Positions 10,519-21,085 are shown, counted from the first letter of the stretch. The stretch is 64,000 nt of DNA from Nerophis ophidion (GCF_033978795.1 NC_084637.1:120001-184000), one strand, 5' to 3'. Translations and numbers: made by a program. The notes: generated by a model not told the origin, from the sequence alone.

Positions 10519-11436
10519 AGTTGAGGAATCAGTTCTGTTAAAACACACTCCTGCTATCGTCCTTAAGTTATTTTCCTCTTCCTTTACGTCGCCAAGAAGA
10601 GTCATTGGTCACGTAATGGCGGCCTCAGGACACATAACAAAGTGCTAATAGTGTGCCATGCAGGATAACCAGCTAATTAACAAACTAAGGGCCTTAAAAG
10701 CGTATACACACCATGGCAGCCACACAAGCAGGGTCCACAATAAACACACACCCTCCAGGAAAAAACCCGCACGCTTCATATCATTGCTCTCCTGTGTCCA
10801 ATTCGCCAGAGGACTTCGGAACGTTCCAGGTAGTGGCAAGCTTATGTTCCGCTTGTTAAAAGACGCGTGGCAGCATCCCAATAACGGCGAGTCACCACGG
10901 AGAGGTTTTCAGCTGTTTGTGCAGCAACTTCACATGCACTCTCCCAGGATCTTCCCCCCTCATCGTCCTCTCAGAGCTTTTCGCAGCCATCTCCTCTCAA
11001 CCCTGCCGCCCCATTCCCTCCTGGCCGCTCATCACTCGCCGTCCGCTTTCAGCCTGTTCCCGGTTTTCAACTCTGAGCCATCTGGTTGTTTGCTGCCCAC
11101 ACCTCCACCTGCATGCCAAATCCTCACCTGATTCCATTCCCACGGTCCTAGCATCCGCAACTTATCCGCCATTTCTTCATGCGGCATGGTGACGACCACC
11201 CTGTTTTTTGTCTGCCTGGCCATCCTCCGCCTCCTCTCTCCCACCGCCTCCTCCAGGCTGCAACAGCCGAGGCATTCACATGGCATATAATCGCTTCCTT
11301 TCTTGTTCGGACCCGATCCCTTGCAAGGCAATTCCTCCGCCATTGTGTTTCACTCTCAAAAGGCCCATTCAGATCCGTTTCAAGGCTTTTGTAAATATTT
11401 AGTGAAGGACTTACTTCAATTTTGTCAACTTTTTGG
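10519..11436. other. Low-repeat island, no gene recognised
   Basis: About 900 bp with no phrase recurring elsewhere in the window. The interval 10660-10710 (aaccagctaattaacaaac) has homeodomain-like TAATTA. A 157-codon frame on the plus strand (10658-11131) is Pro/His/Ser-rich, overlaps frames on the other strand and has no recognisable domain, so I do not call a gene. This could be single-copy host DNA, possibly regulatory. Confidence 0.4.
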
Positions 11437-11454
11437 TGCCGGCATGGCGTAGTG
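11437..11454 (+). mobile_element. 5' end of SINE split by hAT
   Basis: The sequence tgccggcatggcgtagtg continues after the hAT at 13635, so the SINE head was cut by the hAT insertion. gcgtagtg is the target duplication. Confidence 0.75.
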
Positions 11455-11622
11455 CAGGGGTAGGGAACCTATGGCTCGCGAGCCAGATGTGGCTCTTTTG
11501 ATGACTGCATCTGGCTCTCGGATAAATCTTAGCTGACATTGCTTAATATGATAAGTAATGAATGATTCCACTTGTAATCACAGTGTTAAAAAGAATGTTC
11601 AAAATATAAAACATCCTCATGC

Positions 11623-12139
11623 ATTTTTTCTCCTATGTCCCCCCCTCCCTTGTGGAGGGGGTCCGGTCCGATGACCATGGATGAAGTACTGGCTGTCCAG
11701 AGTCGAGACCCAGGATGGACCGCTCGCCTGTATCGGTTGGGGACGTCTCTACGCTGCTGATCCGCTTGAGATGGTTTCCTGTGGACGGGACTCTCGCTGC
11801 TGTCTTGGATCCGCTTGAACTGAACTCTCGCAGCTGTGTTGGAGCCACTATGGATTGAACTTTCACAGTATCATGTTAGACCCGCTCGACATCCATTGAT
11901 TTCGGTCCCCTAGAGAGGGGGGTTGCCCACATCTGAGGTCCTCTCCAAGGTTTCTCATAGTCAGCATTGTCACTGGCGTCCCACTGGATGTGAATTCTCC
12001 CTGCCCACTGGGTGTAAGTTTTCCATACCCTTTTGTGGGTTCTTCCGAGGATGTTGTAGTCGTAATGATTTGTGCAGTCCTTTGAGACATTTGTGATTCG
12101 GGGCTATATAAATAAACATTGATTGATTGATTGATTGAT
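11623..12139 (+). mobile_element. 5'-truncated CR1/L2-group LINE, 3' UTR only
   Basis: Starts ttctcctatgtccccccc and ends in (TTGA)n. Matches the 3' untranslated region that follows the coding remnant at 25899-26198, including ggactctcgctgctgtcttgg and ctgcccactgggtgtaag. No coding sequence is retained. Confidence 0.85.
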
Positions 12140-12163
12140 TTTTAATCCATCCATCTGTTTTCT

Positions 12164-13048
12164 ATCAATCAATCATCAATGTTTATTTATATAGCCCCGA
12201 ATCACAAACGTCTCAAAGGACTGCACAAATCATTACGACTACAACATCCTCGGAAGAACCCACAAAAGGGCAAGGAAAACTCACACCCAGTGGGCAGGGA
12301 GAATTCACATCCAGTGGGACGCCAGTGACAATGCTGACGATGAGAAACCTTGGAGAGGACCTCAGATGTGGGCAACCCCCCCCCCCCCCCCCCCCCCCCC
12401 CCCTCTAGGGGACCGAAAGCAATGGATGTCGAGCGGGTCTAATATGATACTGTGAAAGTTCAATCCATAGTGGCTCCAACACAGCCGCGAGAGTTCAGTT
12501 CAAGCGGATCCAAGACAGCAGCGAGAGTCCCGTCCACAGGAGACCATCTCAAGCGGAGGCGGATCAGCAGCGTAGAGATGTCCCCAACCGATACACAGGC
12601 GAGCGGTCCATCCTGGGTCCCGACGAGCGGTCCATCCTGGGTCTCGACTCTGGACAGCCAGTACTTCATCCATGGTCATCGGACCGGACCCCCTCCACAA
12701 GGGAGGGGGGCACATAGGAGAAAGAAAAGAAGCGGCAGATCAACTGGTCTAAAAAGGAGGTTTATTTAAAGGCTAGAGTATACAGATGAGTTTTAAGGTG
12801 AGACTTAAATGCTTCTACTGAGGTAGCATCTCGAACTGTTACCGGGAGGGCATTCCAGAGTACTGGGGCCCGAACGGAAAACGCTCTATAGCCCGCAGAC
12901 TTTTTTTGGGCTCTAGAAATCACTAATAAGCCGGAGTCTTTTGAACGCAGATTTCTTGCCGGGACATATGGTACAATACAATCGGCAAGATAGGCTGGAG
13001 CTAGACCGTGTAGTATTTTATACGTAAGTAGTAAAACCTTAAAGTCAC
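12164..13048 (-). pseudogene. 5'-truncated CR1/L2-group LINE with ORF tail
   Basis: On the minus strand the order is coding remnant (about 13045 to 12770), 3' untranslated region, then the (TGAT)n tail at 12164. The coding part is the conserved C-terminal segment of the reverse-transcriptase protein: RAFSVRAPVLWNALPVTV near 12850 and the LTYKILHGLAPAYLADC-type region near 13000. The G-run of the 3' UTR has expanded to 28 bases (12376-12403 as C). It lies tail-to-tail with the preceding LINE. Confidence 0.8.
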
Positions 13049-13117
13049 ATCTATTTTACCGCACCCATTCAAGAATTTGCGTTAATGGTAAGAAGTTATT
13101 TATTCATTCTTGGTTAG

Positions 13118-13435
13118 TGTGGGGCTTGCCCTCCTGGGGTTTGTCAGACCACCAAGGACCAAGATGAGAGCCTGTTTCAAGGATACAATATAGTTTTATT
13201 TTTCAATAAGTCTCTCAGTTGCTTTCCAGCAATTGTATTTTTCGCTTTCGTTTTCGCTCGCGCTCTGGCTCCAGCCCCGACCCCGCCTCTCCTCCTAGCT
13301 GCTGTTTATAACAGAGCGACAGGTGATTAGATAACAAGGCCCAGCTGGGCCATCTTCACACCTGTCGCTGATTTCGAGGCCGGGCCTGGCACACCCCCAG
13401 TTCGCTGCAGGCCAGCAAGCCACGCCCCCTCCACA
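13118..13435. mobile_element. Short solo LTR inside hAT
   Basis: Begins tgtggggcttgccc and ends cgccccctccaca, giving TG...CA, with the 5-bp duplication gttag on both sides (13113-13117 and 13436-13440). A shorter version sits at the same position of the related hAT at 18625-18856 with the same flanks. The hAT copy at 8727 has no LTR at this place. Confidence 0.8.
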
Positions 13436-13634
13436 GTTAGCTCGAGAATAACAATATTATAAAGAATAAGAGACCTATTATACTCTAGAAATGTTTGTCT
13501 TACTTAAAAATGCACACATTTAGTTTTGTTCAGTGTAAAAAAAATATATTATATGGCTCTTACGGAAATACATTTTAAAATATTTGGCTTTTTGGCTCTC
13601 TCAGACAAAAAGGTTCCCGACCCCTGGCGTAGTG

Positions 13635-13940
13635 GGTAGAGTGGCCGTGCCAGAAATCTGAGGGTTGTAGGTTCGCTTCCCACCTATTGACATCCAAATC
13701 GCTGCCGTTGTGTCCTTGGGCAGGACACTTCACCCTTTGCCCCCGGTGCCGCTCACACTGATGAATGAATGAATGATTGGTGGTGGTCTGAGTCTGAGTC
13801 CACCCCAGGACGGCTGTGGCTACAGATGTAGCTTACCACCATCAGGTGTGAATGAATGATGGGTTCCCACTTCTCTGTGAGCCCTATCAGTATCTAACAA
13901 TAGAAAAGCGCAATATAAATCTAATCCATCATTATTATTA
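13635..13940 (+). mobile_element. tRNA-like SINE, main part after hAT
   Basis: Continues the SINE interrupted at 11454. Contains gggtagagtggccgtgcc (A-box region), ggttgtaggttcgcttccc (B-box region), the body gttgtgtccttgggcaggac and the 3' part gaaaagcgcaatataaatc, ending in (ATT)n. Confidence 0.85.
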
Positions 13941-14085
13941 TTATTATTAACTTTATAACACTGCTTTGTTTTTTTTGCCCAACCTCCAACTTGTGTATTT
14001 TTGACAAATGTTGATCGGCTGCTTTTCCATTATTTGATTTGCACGTTTTATGAGCTCTACTGAACTAAGTACTGTATTTTTCGAA

Positions 14086-14700
14086 GTATAAGTCTCTCCG
14101 GAGTATAAGCCGCACCTGCAGAAAATGCACAAGACTTCCTGTTTTAGGCGCCAACATATAGGTAGCATTTTCCTTCCACCTTGTTATAAACATTTACGTG
14201 TATTTTGTTTTTTGTCTTAGTATTTTTATTAAATGTTGTTTCCTTAGTCAATGCCTTGCAAAAAGAAACATATGTTCAATGTACCCTAAGATTTATTGTT
14301 AGCCAATAAATTATTGTTTGTGGTCCCCCTTTATTTAAAAAAGTAGCAAAATAATAGCTCTGTTGTTAGAGCGGTCGTGCCAGCAACTTGAGGGTTGCAG
14401 GTTCGATTCCCGCTTCCGCCATCCTAGTCACTGCCGTTGTGTCCTTGGGCAAGACACTTTACCCCCCTGCTCCCAGTGCCACCCACACTGGTTTAAAGGT
14501 AACTTAGATATTGGGTTTCACCATGTAAAGCACTTTGAGTCACTATAGAAAAGTGCTATATAAATATAATTCACTTCACAATAAAGAAGGAAAAAAACAT
14601 AAGTCGCACTGGAGTATAAGTCGCACCTGCCGAAAATGCACAATAAAGAAGGAAAAAATAAGTCGCACTGGAGTATAAGTCGCGTTTTTTGGGGGGAAAT
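14086..14700. mobile_element. hAT-like 'tactgtatttttcg...ataagtcgc' element, eroded
   Basis: Starts actgtatttttcgaagtataag. It has repeated ctggagtataagtcgc phrases at 14610 and 14668, typical of a nonautonomous DNA element family with these ends. A second repeat (14187-14355) also found at 16177-16350 and a SINE (14352) are inserted in it. The right border is approximate. Confidence 0.5.
14352..14580 (+). mobile_element. tRNA-like SINE
   Basis: Complete family member: aatagctctgttgttagagc (A-box), gggttgcaggttcgattcc (B-box), the body gtgtccttgggcaagacac, and the 3' end gtgctatataaatataattc. It is the best preserved plus-strand copy in the window. Confidence 0.88.
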
Positions 14701-14857
14701 TTATTCGATAAAATCTAACACCAAGAAAAGACATTTGAAAGGCAATTTAAAATAAATAAATAGTGAAAAACAGTCTGAATAAGTGTAGGTTATATGACGC
14801 ATAAATAACCAACTGAGAACGTGCCTGCTATGTCAACGTAACAAATTATGGTAAGTG

Positions 14858-15300
14858 TCAGGCTTGCCTCTGACAGTTTGACTATGTTTTAATTGTTGTC
14901 TTTGTTTCCTCTGTGTGTAGTGTTTCCTGTCAGCGCTCTTATTTTGTTGGTTTCCTGTCTTTCTCCCTGACTGCTGTTCCCCCTTAGCTGCGGCTGATTG
15001 GCATCTGGCCACACCTGGTGTCAATCAGTCCGCTCCTATTTAGGCCTGTCTTCCCAAGCAGTCACTGCTGGAATTATTGTATTGTCATGTCGATGTCACT
15101 CTTGTGTCGTGTCGTGTTTTGTCAACGCAGTGTTGCGGTAAGATTTATTTGATTGCGGTTTTTAGCTTACTACCTTTTGCTCCCTGCTTCCAAGTTTGTT
15201 TTTATATTACATGTACGGCTTCTGTTTCCTGCTGCATTTGTGAGGCTTGTGTGGCATTGTGATGCCGGATTGGTTCTTCCAGGGACTTGTGAGAGTATTC
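14858..15300 (+). mobile_element. Partial Gypsy-type LTR
   Basis: Starts tgtcaggcttgcctctgac and carries ccacacctggtgtcaatcag and the pyrimidine-rich ctttgtttcctctgtgtg region shared with the solo LTR at 3595. The normal CCTGACA end is absent. It changes at about 15250-15310 into an antisense pol fragment, so the locus is rearranged. Confidence 0.7.
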
Positions 15301-15314
15301 GATCCATGGGAGGG

Positions 15315-15635
15315 TCACAGACCAAGTTGAAGGTTGTGGATGACCGCCTCAAGGTCCTGGTTGGTCCCTTCAGTCTGTCCATTGCTTTGTGGATGGTAGC
15401 CGGAGGATAGACTAGGAGAGGCCCCAGCGATTTGCAGAATGCCTTCCAGACGGCCGAGGAAAAACTGTGGCCCTCTGTCAGAGACCACATCAGTGGGAAT
15501 GCCGTGAAGCTGGAAAACGTGGAGTACCAACAGTTGAGCTGTTTCGAGAGCAGAAGGCAGCTTGGGAAGAGCCACAAATTGGGCCATCTTCGAGAACCGG
15601 TCCACAATGGTCAGGATGGTGGAGCACAAAAACAC
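15315..15635 (-). pseudogene. Gypsy-type retrotransposon integrase fragment
   Basis: A 106-codon open stretch on the minus strand encodes the catalytic core of a Gypsy/Metaviridae-type integrase. It has TIVDRFSKMAQF at residues 9-20 (first catalytic Asp), SDRGPQF at about 51-57 (second Asp) and GYHPQSNGQTE at about 79-89 (catalytic Glu). The normal integrase is part of a long Pol polyprotein; protease, reverse transcriptase, RNase H and the C-terminal region are all missing here. It lies next to a related LTR but in the opposite orientation, so it cannot be a simple 5'-LTR-pol remnant. Confidence 0.85.
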
Positions 15636-15639
15636 ACCA

Positions 15640-16086
15640 TAAAAATTACTTCGATAAATACCAAAAGCGCTAGTAAAGACTAGGAATAATACTGACAGAT
15701 AAGATAAAAAACTAAAGAGTAAAGTACAATAATAAATCTCTAGACGAGGCTAGGAAACATACTTCATGAATGAAGTAAAACAGAAACACAAAATTGTAAA
15801 CTGAAAGCGCTAGTCGGGGCTCGGTAAACAGGCAAACCTGTAAGTTGCACGAGCAAAACACGAGGGTTTAGCAAGTGAAACCAGAATGACAGTCATGCGT
15901 GAGAAACAGCAGTAACCACAAAGTACCGGCGCTTACGGGCCATAAGCACCCAGTTAATAAAGGCACTCTAATCAACCTCAGGTGTGTTGGATTGACCAGC
16001 GTCAGCTGGACTCCAGACTGTGGATGAGAGAGAGAGTCAATCTGGTGTGCAAATCGATATACAACCAAGATCATGAAACTTCAGTT
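15640..16086 (-). mobile_element. Possible second LTR fragment
   Basis: On the minus strand it starts TGTGGTAAACTG and has LTR-like composition (alternating T-rich and gcgctagt-type blocks). Its position next to the integrase fragment supports an LTR. I see no matching copy or target duplication, so this is tentative. Confidence 0.35.
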
Positions 16087-16176
16087 TACCACACCATTTT
16101 TGCTAGCTTCCAAACTAAGTTCCTTTTTGTTTTCTAGCTCCAGTGCTAGCTCCCTTAGTTTATCCGCCCATGTGCG

Positions 16177-16350
16177 TGCTTTTTGTTTTTTGTCTTAGTA
16201 TTTTTATTAAATCATGATTCCTTATTCAATGCATTCCGAAAAGAAACATATGTTCAATGTACCCTAAGATTTATTGTTAGCCAATAAAGCAGTTTTTGTG
16301 GTCCCCTTTATTTAGAAAAGTACCAAAAAGTAGCGAAATAATTTTGCGGC
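16177..16350. repeat. Dispersed repeat shared with 14187-14355
   Basis: About 170 bp (tttttgtcttagtattttta, aagaaacatatgttcaatg, tttattgttagccaataaa) is nearly identical to 14187-14355. It is probably the end of a DNA element or LTR of unknown family. Confidence 0.7.
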
Positions 16351-16812
16351 GGACTGGGAGACACAAAACCATCCTTAGTAACTACAGGAATTATTTATTT
16401 TAAGTACACTTGAACCATTGAAGAACAGACCAACAAAGACCAGCTACTTGATCCAAACATAAAAAAAAAAAAAGTTGAGGTACCCGTAGACCAGTGGTTC
16501 TCAATTGGGGGTACGTGTACCCCTGAGGGTACTTGAAGGTATGGCAAGGGGAACGTGAGATTTTTAAAAAATATTCTAAAAATAGCAACAAATCAAAAAT
16601 CCTATTTAACCATGTTTTATTGAATGATACTTCAACAAATATGAATGTAAGTTAATCAACTTTGAAAAGAAATGCAACAATACAATATTCAGTGTTGACA
16701 GGTAGAGTTTTTGTGGACATGTTCCATAAATATTGATGTTAAAGATGTCTTTTTTTCTGAAGAAATGTTTAGAATTAAGTTTATGAATCAATCCCCAAAG
16801 AGGGCACTTTAA

Positions 16813-18126
16813 AGGCCTACTGAAACCCACTACTACCGACCACGCAGTCTGATAGTTTATATATCAATGATGAAATATTAACATTGCAACACATGCCAAT
16901 ACGGCCTTTTTAGTTTACTAAATTGCAATTTTAAATTTCCCGTGGAGTTTCTTGTTGAAAACGTCGCGGAATGATGACGTGTATGATGACGTCTCGGGTT
17001 GGAGGGGACATATTAGCGCAGCACCACTTGCGGATAAAAGTCATCTCTTTTCTTTGCGTAATTACACAGTATTCTGAAGTGAAGTGAATGATATTTTTAT
17101 ATAGCGCTTTTCTCTAGTGACTCAAAGCGCTTTACATAGTGAAACCCAATATCTAATTTTTACATTTAAACCAGTGTGGGTGGCATTGGGAGCAGGTGGG
17201 TAAAGTGTCTTGCCCAAGGACACAACGGCAGTAACTAGGATGGCGGAAGCGGGGATCGAACCTGCAACCCTCAAGTTGCTGGCATGGCCACTCTACCAAC
17301 CGAGCTATACCGCCCATACTGGACATTTGTGTTGCTGAATCTTTTGCAATTTGTTCAATTAATAATGGAGACGTCAAAGAAGAATGCTGTTGGTGGGAAT
17401 CTTTAGCCTTTAACCACACAAACACACGTTGTTTCCTTGTTTAAAATTCCCGGAGGTGAAGCTTTACTATGGATCAGAGCGGTCAAGCGAACATGGTTCC
17501 TGAACACTTGTCAACCGGCAGGTTTCAGTGAGAAAATTGTGGTAAAAAGTCGCCTCTTACCGGAGATCTGCGGAGCTTGCACCTTCAATGCAGCTGCCGT
17601 GACTTCCCTCAGAGACTGGCGTCAACACAACCGTGGACACACTTTGACTATCAGGTACTATTTAACTCACTAAAACACTAGCAACACAACAGAAAGCTAA
17701 GGGATTTCCCAGAATTATCCGAGTAAATTTGTCTAAAAACATCTGAATCGCTCCCAATGCAATTGCCTTTTTTTTTTTTTACTTTTTTTTTTTAGTTCTC
17801 CACTCTAAATTTCCTCATCCACAAATCTTTCATCCTCGCTCAAATTAATGGGGAGATTGTCGTTTTCTCGGTCCGAATAGCTCTTGATGCTGGAGGCTCC
17901 GATTATAAACAATGTGAGGATGTGAGGAGCCCTCACACCGGTGACGTCATCGTCCGCTACTTCCGGTACAGGCAAGGCTTTTTTTTATTAGCGACCAAAC
18001 TTTATCGTCGATGTTCTCTACTAAATCCTTTCAGCAAAAATATGGCGATATCGCGAAATGATCAATTATGACACATAGAATGGACCTGCTATCCCCGTTT
18101 GAATAAGAAAATATTTCAGTAGGCCC
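16813..18126. mobile_element. TTAA-flanked element, AGGCCTACTGAAA ends, copy 1
   Basis: Ends aggcctactgaaa and tttcagtaggccc are inverted, with TTAA on both sides (16809-16812 and 18127-18130). Shared landmarks are ccactactaccgaccacgc, atcaatgatgaaatattaac and gacacatagaatggacctgc. Other copies lie at 27639-31159 and 52148-54205. No transposase is recognisable. TTAA use suggests a Kolobok- or piggyBac-type transposase acting in trans. Confidence 0.85.
17078..17316 (-). mobile_element. tRNA-like SINE nested in TTAA element
   Basis: Nearly full-length reverse copy from aagtgaagtgaatg to ccgagctataccgccc. It interrupts the host phrase acacagtattct/ggacat seen intact at about 30340. Confidence 0.88.
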
Positions 18127-18370
18127 TTAAGTTGATGATTACTTCTATGTGTAGAAATGCGTATTTATAATTGAGTAACTTGTTTATTTTTCAACAAGTT
18201 TTTTGTTATTTGTGTATCTTTTTTCCCAAATAGTTCAAGAAAGACCACTACAAATGAGCAGTATTTGTGCACTGTTATACAATTTAATAAATCAAAAACT
18301 GATGACATAGTGCTGTATTTTACTTTTTTATCTCTTCTTTTTAACCAAAAATGCTTTGCTCTGTTTAGGG

Positions 18371-19035
18371 CAGGAGTAGGGAACCTATGGCTCTAGAGCC
18401 AGATGTGGCTCTTTTGATGACTGCATCTGGCTCTCTGATAAATCTGAGCTGACGTTGCTTAACACGATAAGTAATGAATAATTCCACTTGTAATCACAGT
18501 GTTACAAATAATGTTCAAAATATAAAACATTCTCATGCGTTTTTAATCCATCCATCTGTTTTCTAACGCACCTGTTCAAAAAGTTGCGTTAATGGTAAGA
18601 AGTTGTTCATTTATTATTGGTTAGTGTGGGGCTTGCCCTCCTGGGGGTTCTTCAGACCCCCAAGCACCGACATGAGAGCCTGTTTCAGGGTTACAATACT
18701 GTTTTATTTTTCAAAAAGTCTCTCAGTTGCTTTCCAGCAATAGTTTTTCCAGCCCCAACCCAGTCTCTCCTCCTGGCTGCTGCTTATAACAGAGCGACAG
18801 GTGATTAGATAACAAGGCACTGTCGCTGCAGGCCCGCGGGCCACGCCCCCTCCACAGTTAGATTCAGAATAACAGTTATTACAAAGAATACGAGACTTAT
18901 TATACTCTAGAAATGTTTGTCTTAAAAATGCATGTGTTTAGTAGTGTTCAGTGTTAAAAAAAATATTATATGGCTCTTACGGAAATACATTTTAAAATAT
19001 TTGGCTTTTTCAGCCAAAAAGGTTCCCGACCCCTG
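18371..19035 (+). mobile_element. hAT element (gggaacct family) with solo LTR
   Basis: Ends caggagtagggaacct and aggttcccgacccctg, flanked by the perfect duplication gtttaggg (18363-18370 and 19036-19043). Contains the solo LTR at 18625-18856. It is the closest relative of the element at 11455. Confidence 0.93.
18625..18856. mobile_element. Solo LTR, internally deleted, inside hAT
   Basis: tgtggggcttgccc to ccccctccaca with gttag on both sides (18620-18624 and 18857-18861). Compared with 13118-13435 it lacks about 85 bp in the middle. Same site, same duplication. Confidence 0.8.
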
Positions 19036-19115
19036 GTTTAGGGGGTCCTTGAATTAAAAAAAATGTTCACAGGGAGTACATCAGTGAAAAAAGGTTGAGA
19101 ACTACTGCCGTAGAC

Positions 19116-20100
19116 ATACATTTAATTGATGCTTTTTTTCCACCGTTAGCACAGAAGCAAAACGTTTGCACATGTGCTTGACACATTCAGGTATAGCAAA
19201 ATATTGTTTGTAAAAAATAAAAGAAAAAGATCAAGTTTGGTGATTGGAGTGCAGTACGTGTACATTACTCTTCCATCTAACCCCATTCTTCTCAGTCTCT
19301 TGATTTGCTGGTGCTCAAGGGTACTTGTCTGTAGAGCGCTTTCCTTTTTGCCTGATGCAGCAGCACAATTTAACTGCACTACAGTACACAAACACACAGA
19401 AGATGTGCACACTTGCAAACACCAGCGGGGGAAGCCCTTGTTTAACTCGAGTCTCATGAGTCGCTGTTCACACTGTCGGACGCAGCTGTGTCATCCACAC
19501 GTGCACGCTCGAGGGGGGGGGAACACACTGGAATTGTGTGAAAAACAGTGCAAAGGAGAAAATCAACATTACGCAAATGCGTTTCCTCGATGCATTTTCA
19601 TGCAGTAACAAAGCGCGTGGAAAAATAGTCACAAGTATTTGTTTTCCCGGGAAAACGTCCTGGCGGGTTGGCTTCCGCCGGCGGCCTTGACGACCCTCCA
19701 CGCTCCACACGCAGTGTCACCTCGGGGATGCACTCGTAAAGTGAGGCCCTAATGAATGTGCAAAATGAGAACAGCAGTTTGATGAATACTGTGACTCAAT
19801 TAGTGCAATTAATTTTCTCGCGGCGCCTCCGAGTGAAATGGAGTCACGGATGATTGAGCCACTGCTTCGCTATCGTATTTTATTTTTAGACGGCCGCCCG
19901 TGTGTGGAGGAATCGTGTGTGTGTGTGAGTTTTGTGCTAGGTTCTTAAAGTCCATTATGTTTGCATAAGACATTCTCAAGCGCACTGCACAGAACTATAA
20001 TTCACTCTGCATGTATAAAATGTACAAGTGCGGTTGAACTTTGATTCACTGCAAGTCATTTAAAAGGATTCAACAGGGAGAAAACAAAGGGGGAATTGAT
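19116..20100. other. Low-repeat island, candidate conserved noncoding DNA
   Basis: No phrase recurs in the window. The part at 19730-19870 contains ctaatgaatgtgcaaaatg, ctcaattagtgcaattaatt and gatgattgagcc, dense homeodomain/TALE-like sites typical of developmental enhancers. The frames of 80-144 codons on both strands overlap and show no domain. No splice-bounded exon is convincing. Confidence 0.4.
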
Positions 20101-20149
20101 GATTACAAAAAAAAAAGACTTGAAATCACTTTTTCAGGTTCCATAGGGG

Positions 20150-20295
20150 GGTTAGTGCATGTGCCGCACAATACAAAAGTTCTGTGTGGAGTTTGCATGT
20201 TCCCCCCGTGACTGCGTGGGTTCCCTCCGGGCACTCCAGCTTCTTCCCATCCCCAAAGACGTGCACCTGGGGATAAGTTGATGAGCAACACTAAA
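20150..20295 (-). mobile_element. 'ccattttctaccgctta' teleost repeat, 5' part in reverse
   Basis: tgtgtggagtttgcatgttc...tggggataagttgatgagc matches the complement of the trimer units. It is continued at 20910-21085, so a single copy was split by a hAT. Confidence 0.75.
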
Positions 20296-20909
20296 TTGGC
20301 CCTAAATCTCCCGGAGCAAGCATTCTCCCGATTTTTACCCGGACAACAATATCGAGGGCCTTTAGCATTTAGTACAACCTGTCGTCACGTCCGCATTTCC
20401 TCCATAAAAACAGCGTGCAGGCCCACTCGCATAATATATGCGGCTATTACACACACATAAGTGAATGCAATGCATACTTGGTCAACAGCCATACAGGTCA
20501 CACTGAGGGTGGCCGTGTAAAGGACTTTAACACTGTTGCAAATATGCGCCACATTGTGAACTCACACCAAACAAGAATGACAAACACATTTTGGGAGAAC
20601 ATCCGCACCGTAACACAACAGAACAATTACCCAGAATCCCTTGCAGCACTAACTCTTTCGGGATGCTACAATATATTTTGATATTTACCTCAGAAGGCTG
20701 CAAATAGAAATAATAATAATGATTATTATTATTATTTGACACTCGATTTTGCATGTCAGTATAAAGTTACTGTATATAAGCCTTGCTTGTTCAATGTTCA
20801 ATGCAAAACTTGTTTGGGTCCCTATTAAAAGGTAAATTTGTTCAACCTTGGCCAGTTTTGTTCAGTTTTAAATTTTGGCCCACTCTGTATTTGACTTTGA
20901 CACCCCTGC
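20296..20909 (-). mobile_element. hAT element (gtgtcaaactc family), left-truncated
   Basis: Right end ttgactttgacacccctg; interior landmarks gcatacttggtcaacagcc, acactgttgcaaatatgcgcc and gggtccctattaaaagg match the full copy at 62718-63546 in reverse. The left terminal repeat is missing. It splits the copy of the teleost repeat. Confidence 0.8.
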
Positions 20910-21085
20910 CCTAGTGTGTGAATGTGAGTGTGAATGTTCTTGTCCATCTGTGTTTGCCCTGTGATGAGGTGGCGACTTGTCCAGGGTGTACCCCGCTCGC
21001 CGCTGGAATGCAGCTGAGATAGGCGCCAACATCCCCCACGACCCCGAACGGGACAAGCGGTAGAAAATGGGTGGATGGATATACA
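20910..21085 (-). mobile_element. 'ccattttctaccgctta' teleost repeat, remainder
   Basis: ccctagtgtgtgaatgtgag to cggtagaaaatgggtggatg, complement of the beginning of a trimer unit. Together with 20150-20295 this gives one nearly complete copy. Confidence 0.8.

Larger units (their letters stand above)
11455..13626 (+). mobile_element. hAT element with two LINEs and an LTR inside
   Basis: Ends caggggtagggaacct and aggttcccgacccctg, flanked by the perfect duplication gcgtagtg (11447-11454 and 13627-13634). It is the same family as the elements at 8727, 18371, 22339 and 36892. It carries, in order, a plus-strand LINE 3' end (11623-12139), a minus-strand LINE (12164-13048) and a solo LTR (13118-13435). 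It was inserted into a SINE. Confidence 0.93.
16492..19107. mobile_element. hAT element containing a TTAA element and a second hAT
   Basis: Ends cagtggttctcaattggg and ggttgagaactactg are inverted copies, flanked by the perfect duplication ccgtagac (16484-16491 and 19108-19115). Without insertions it is about 0.6 kb. It contains a TTAA-flanked element (16813-18126) with its own SINE and a different hAT (18371-19035). Confidence 0.93.

Noticed and set aside
10658..11131. 157-codon frame on the plus strand
   Set aside because: Low-complexity Pro/His/Ser composition, overlaps frames in other phases and on the other strand, no recognisable domain, no visible splice context.
12452..12769. 105-codon frame with repeated PSW motifs
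   Set aside because: Lies in the antisense of the LINE 3' UTR; other copies at 26243 and 46730 give different frames.
14352..14580. Possible tRNA gene
   Set aside because: Only A- and B-box-like segments of a dispersed SINE; no cloverleaf with a proper anticodon arm, and the same sequence recurs six times.
19174..19608. 144-codon plus-strand frame
   Set aside because: No domain and an equally long opposite-strand frame; composition not protein-like.
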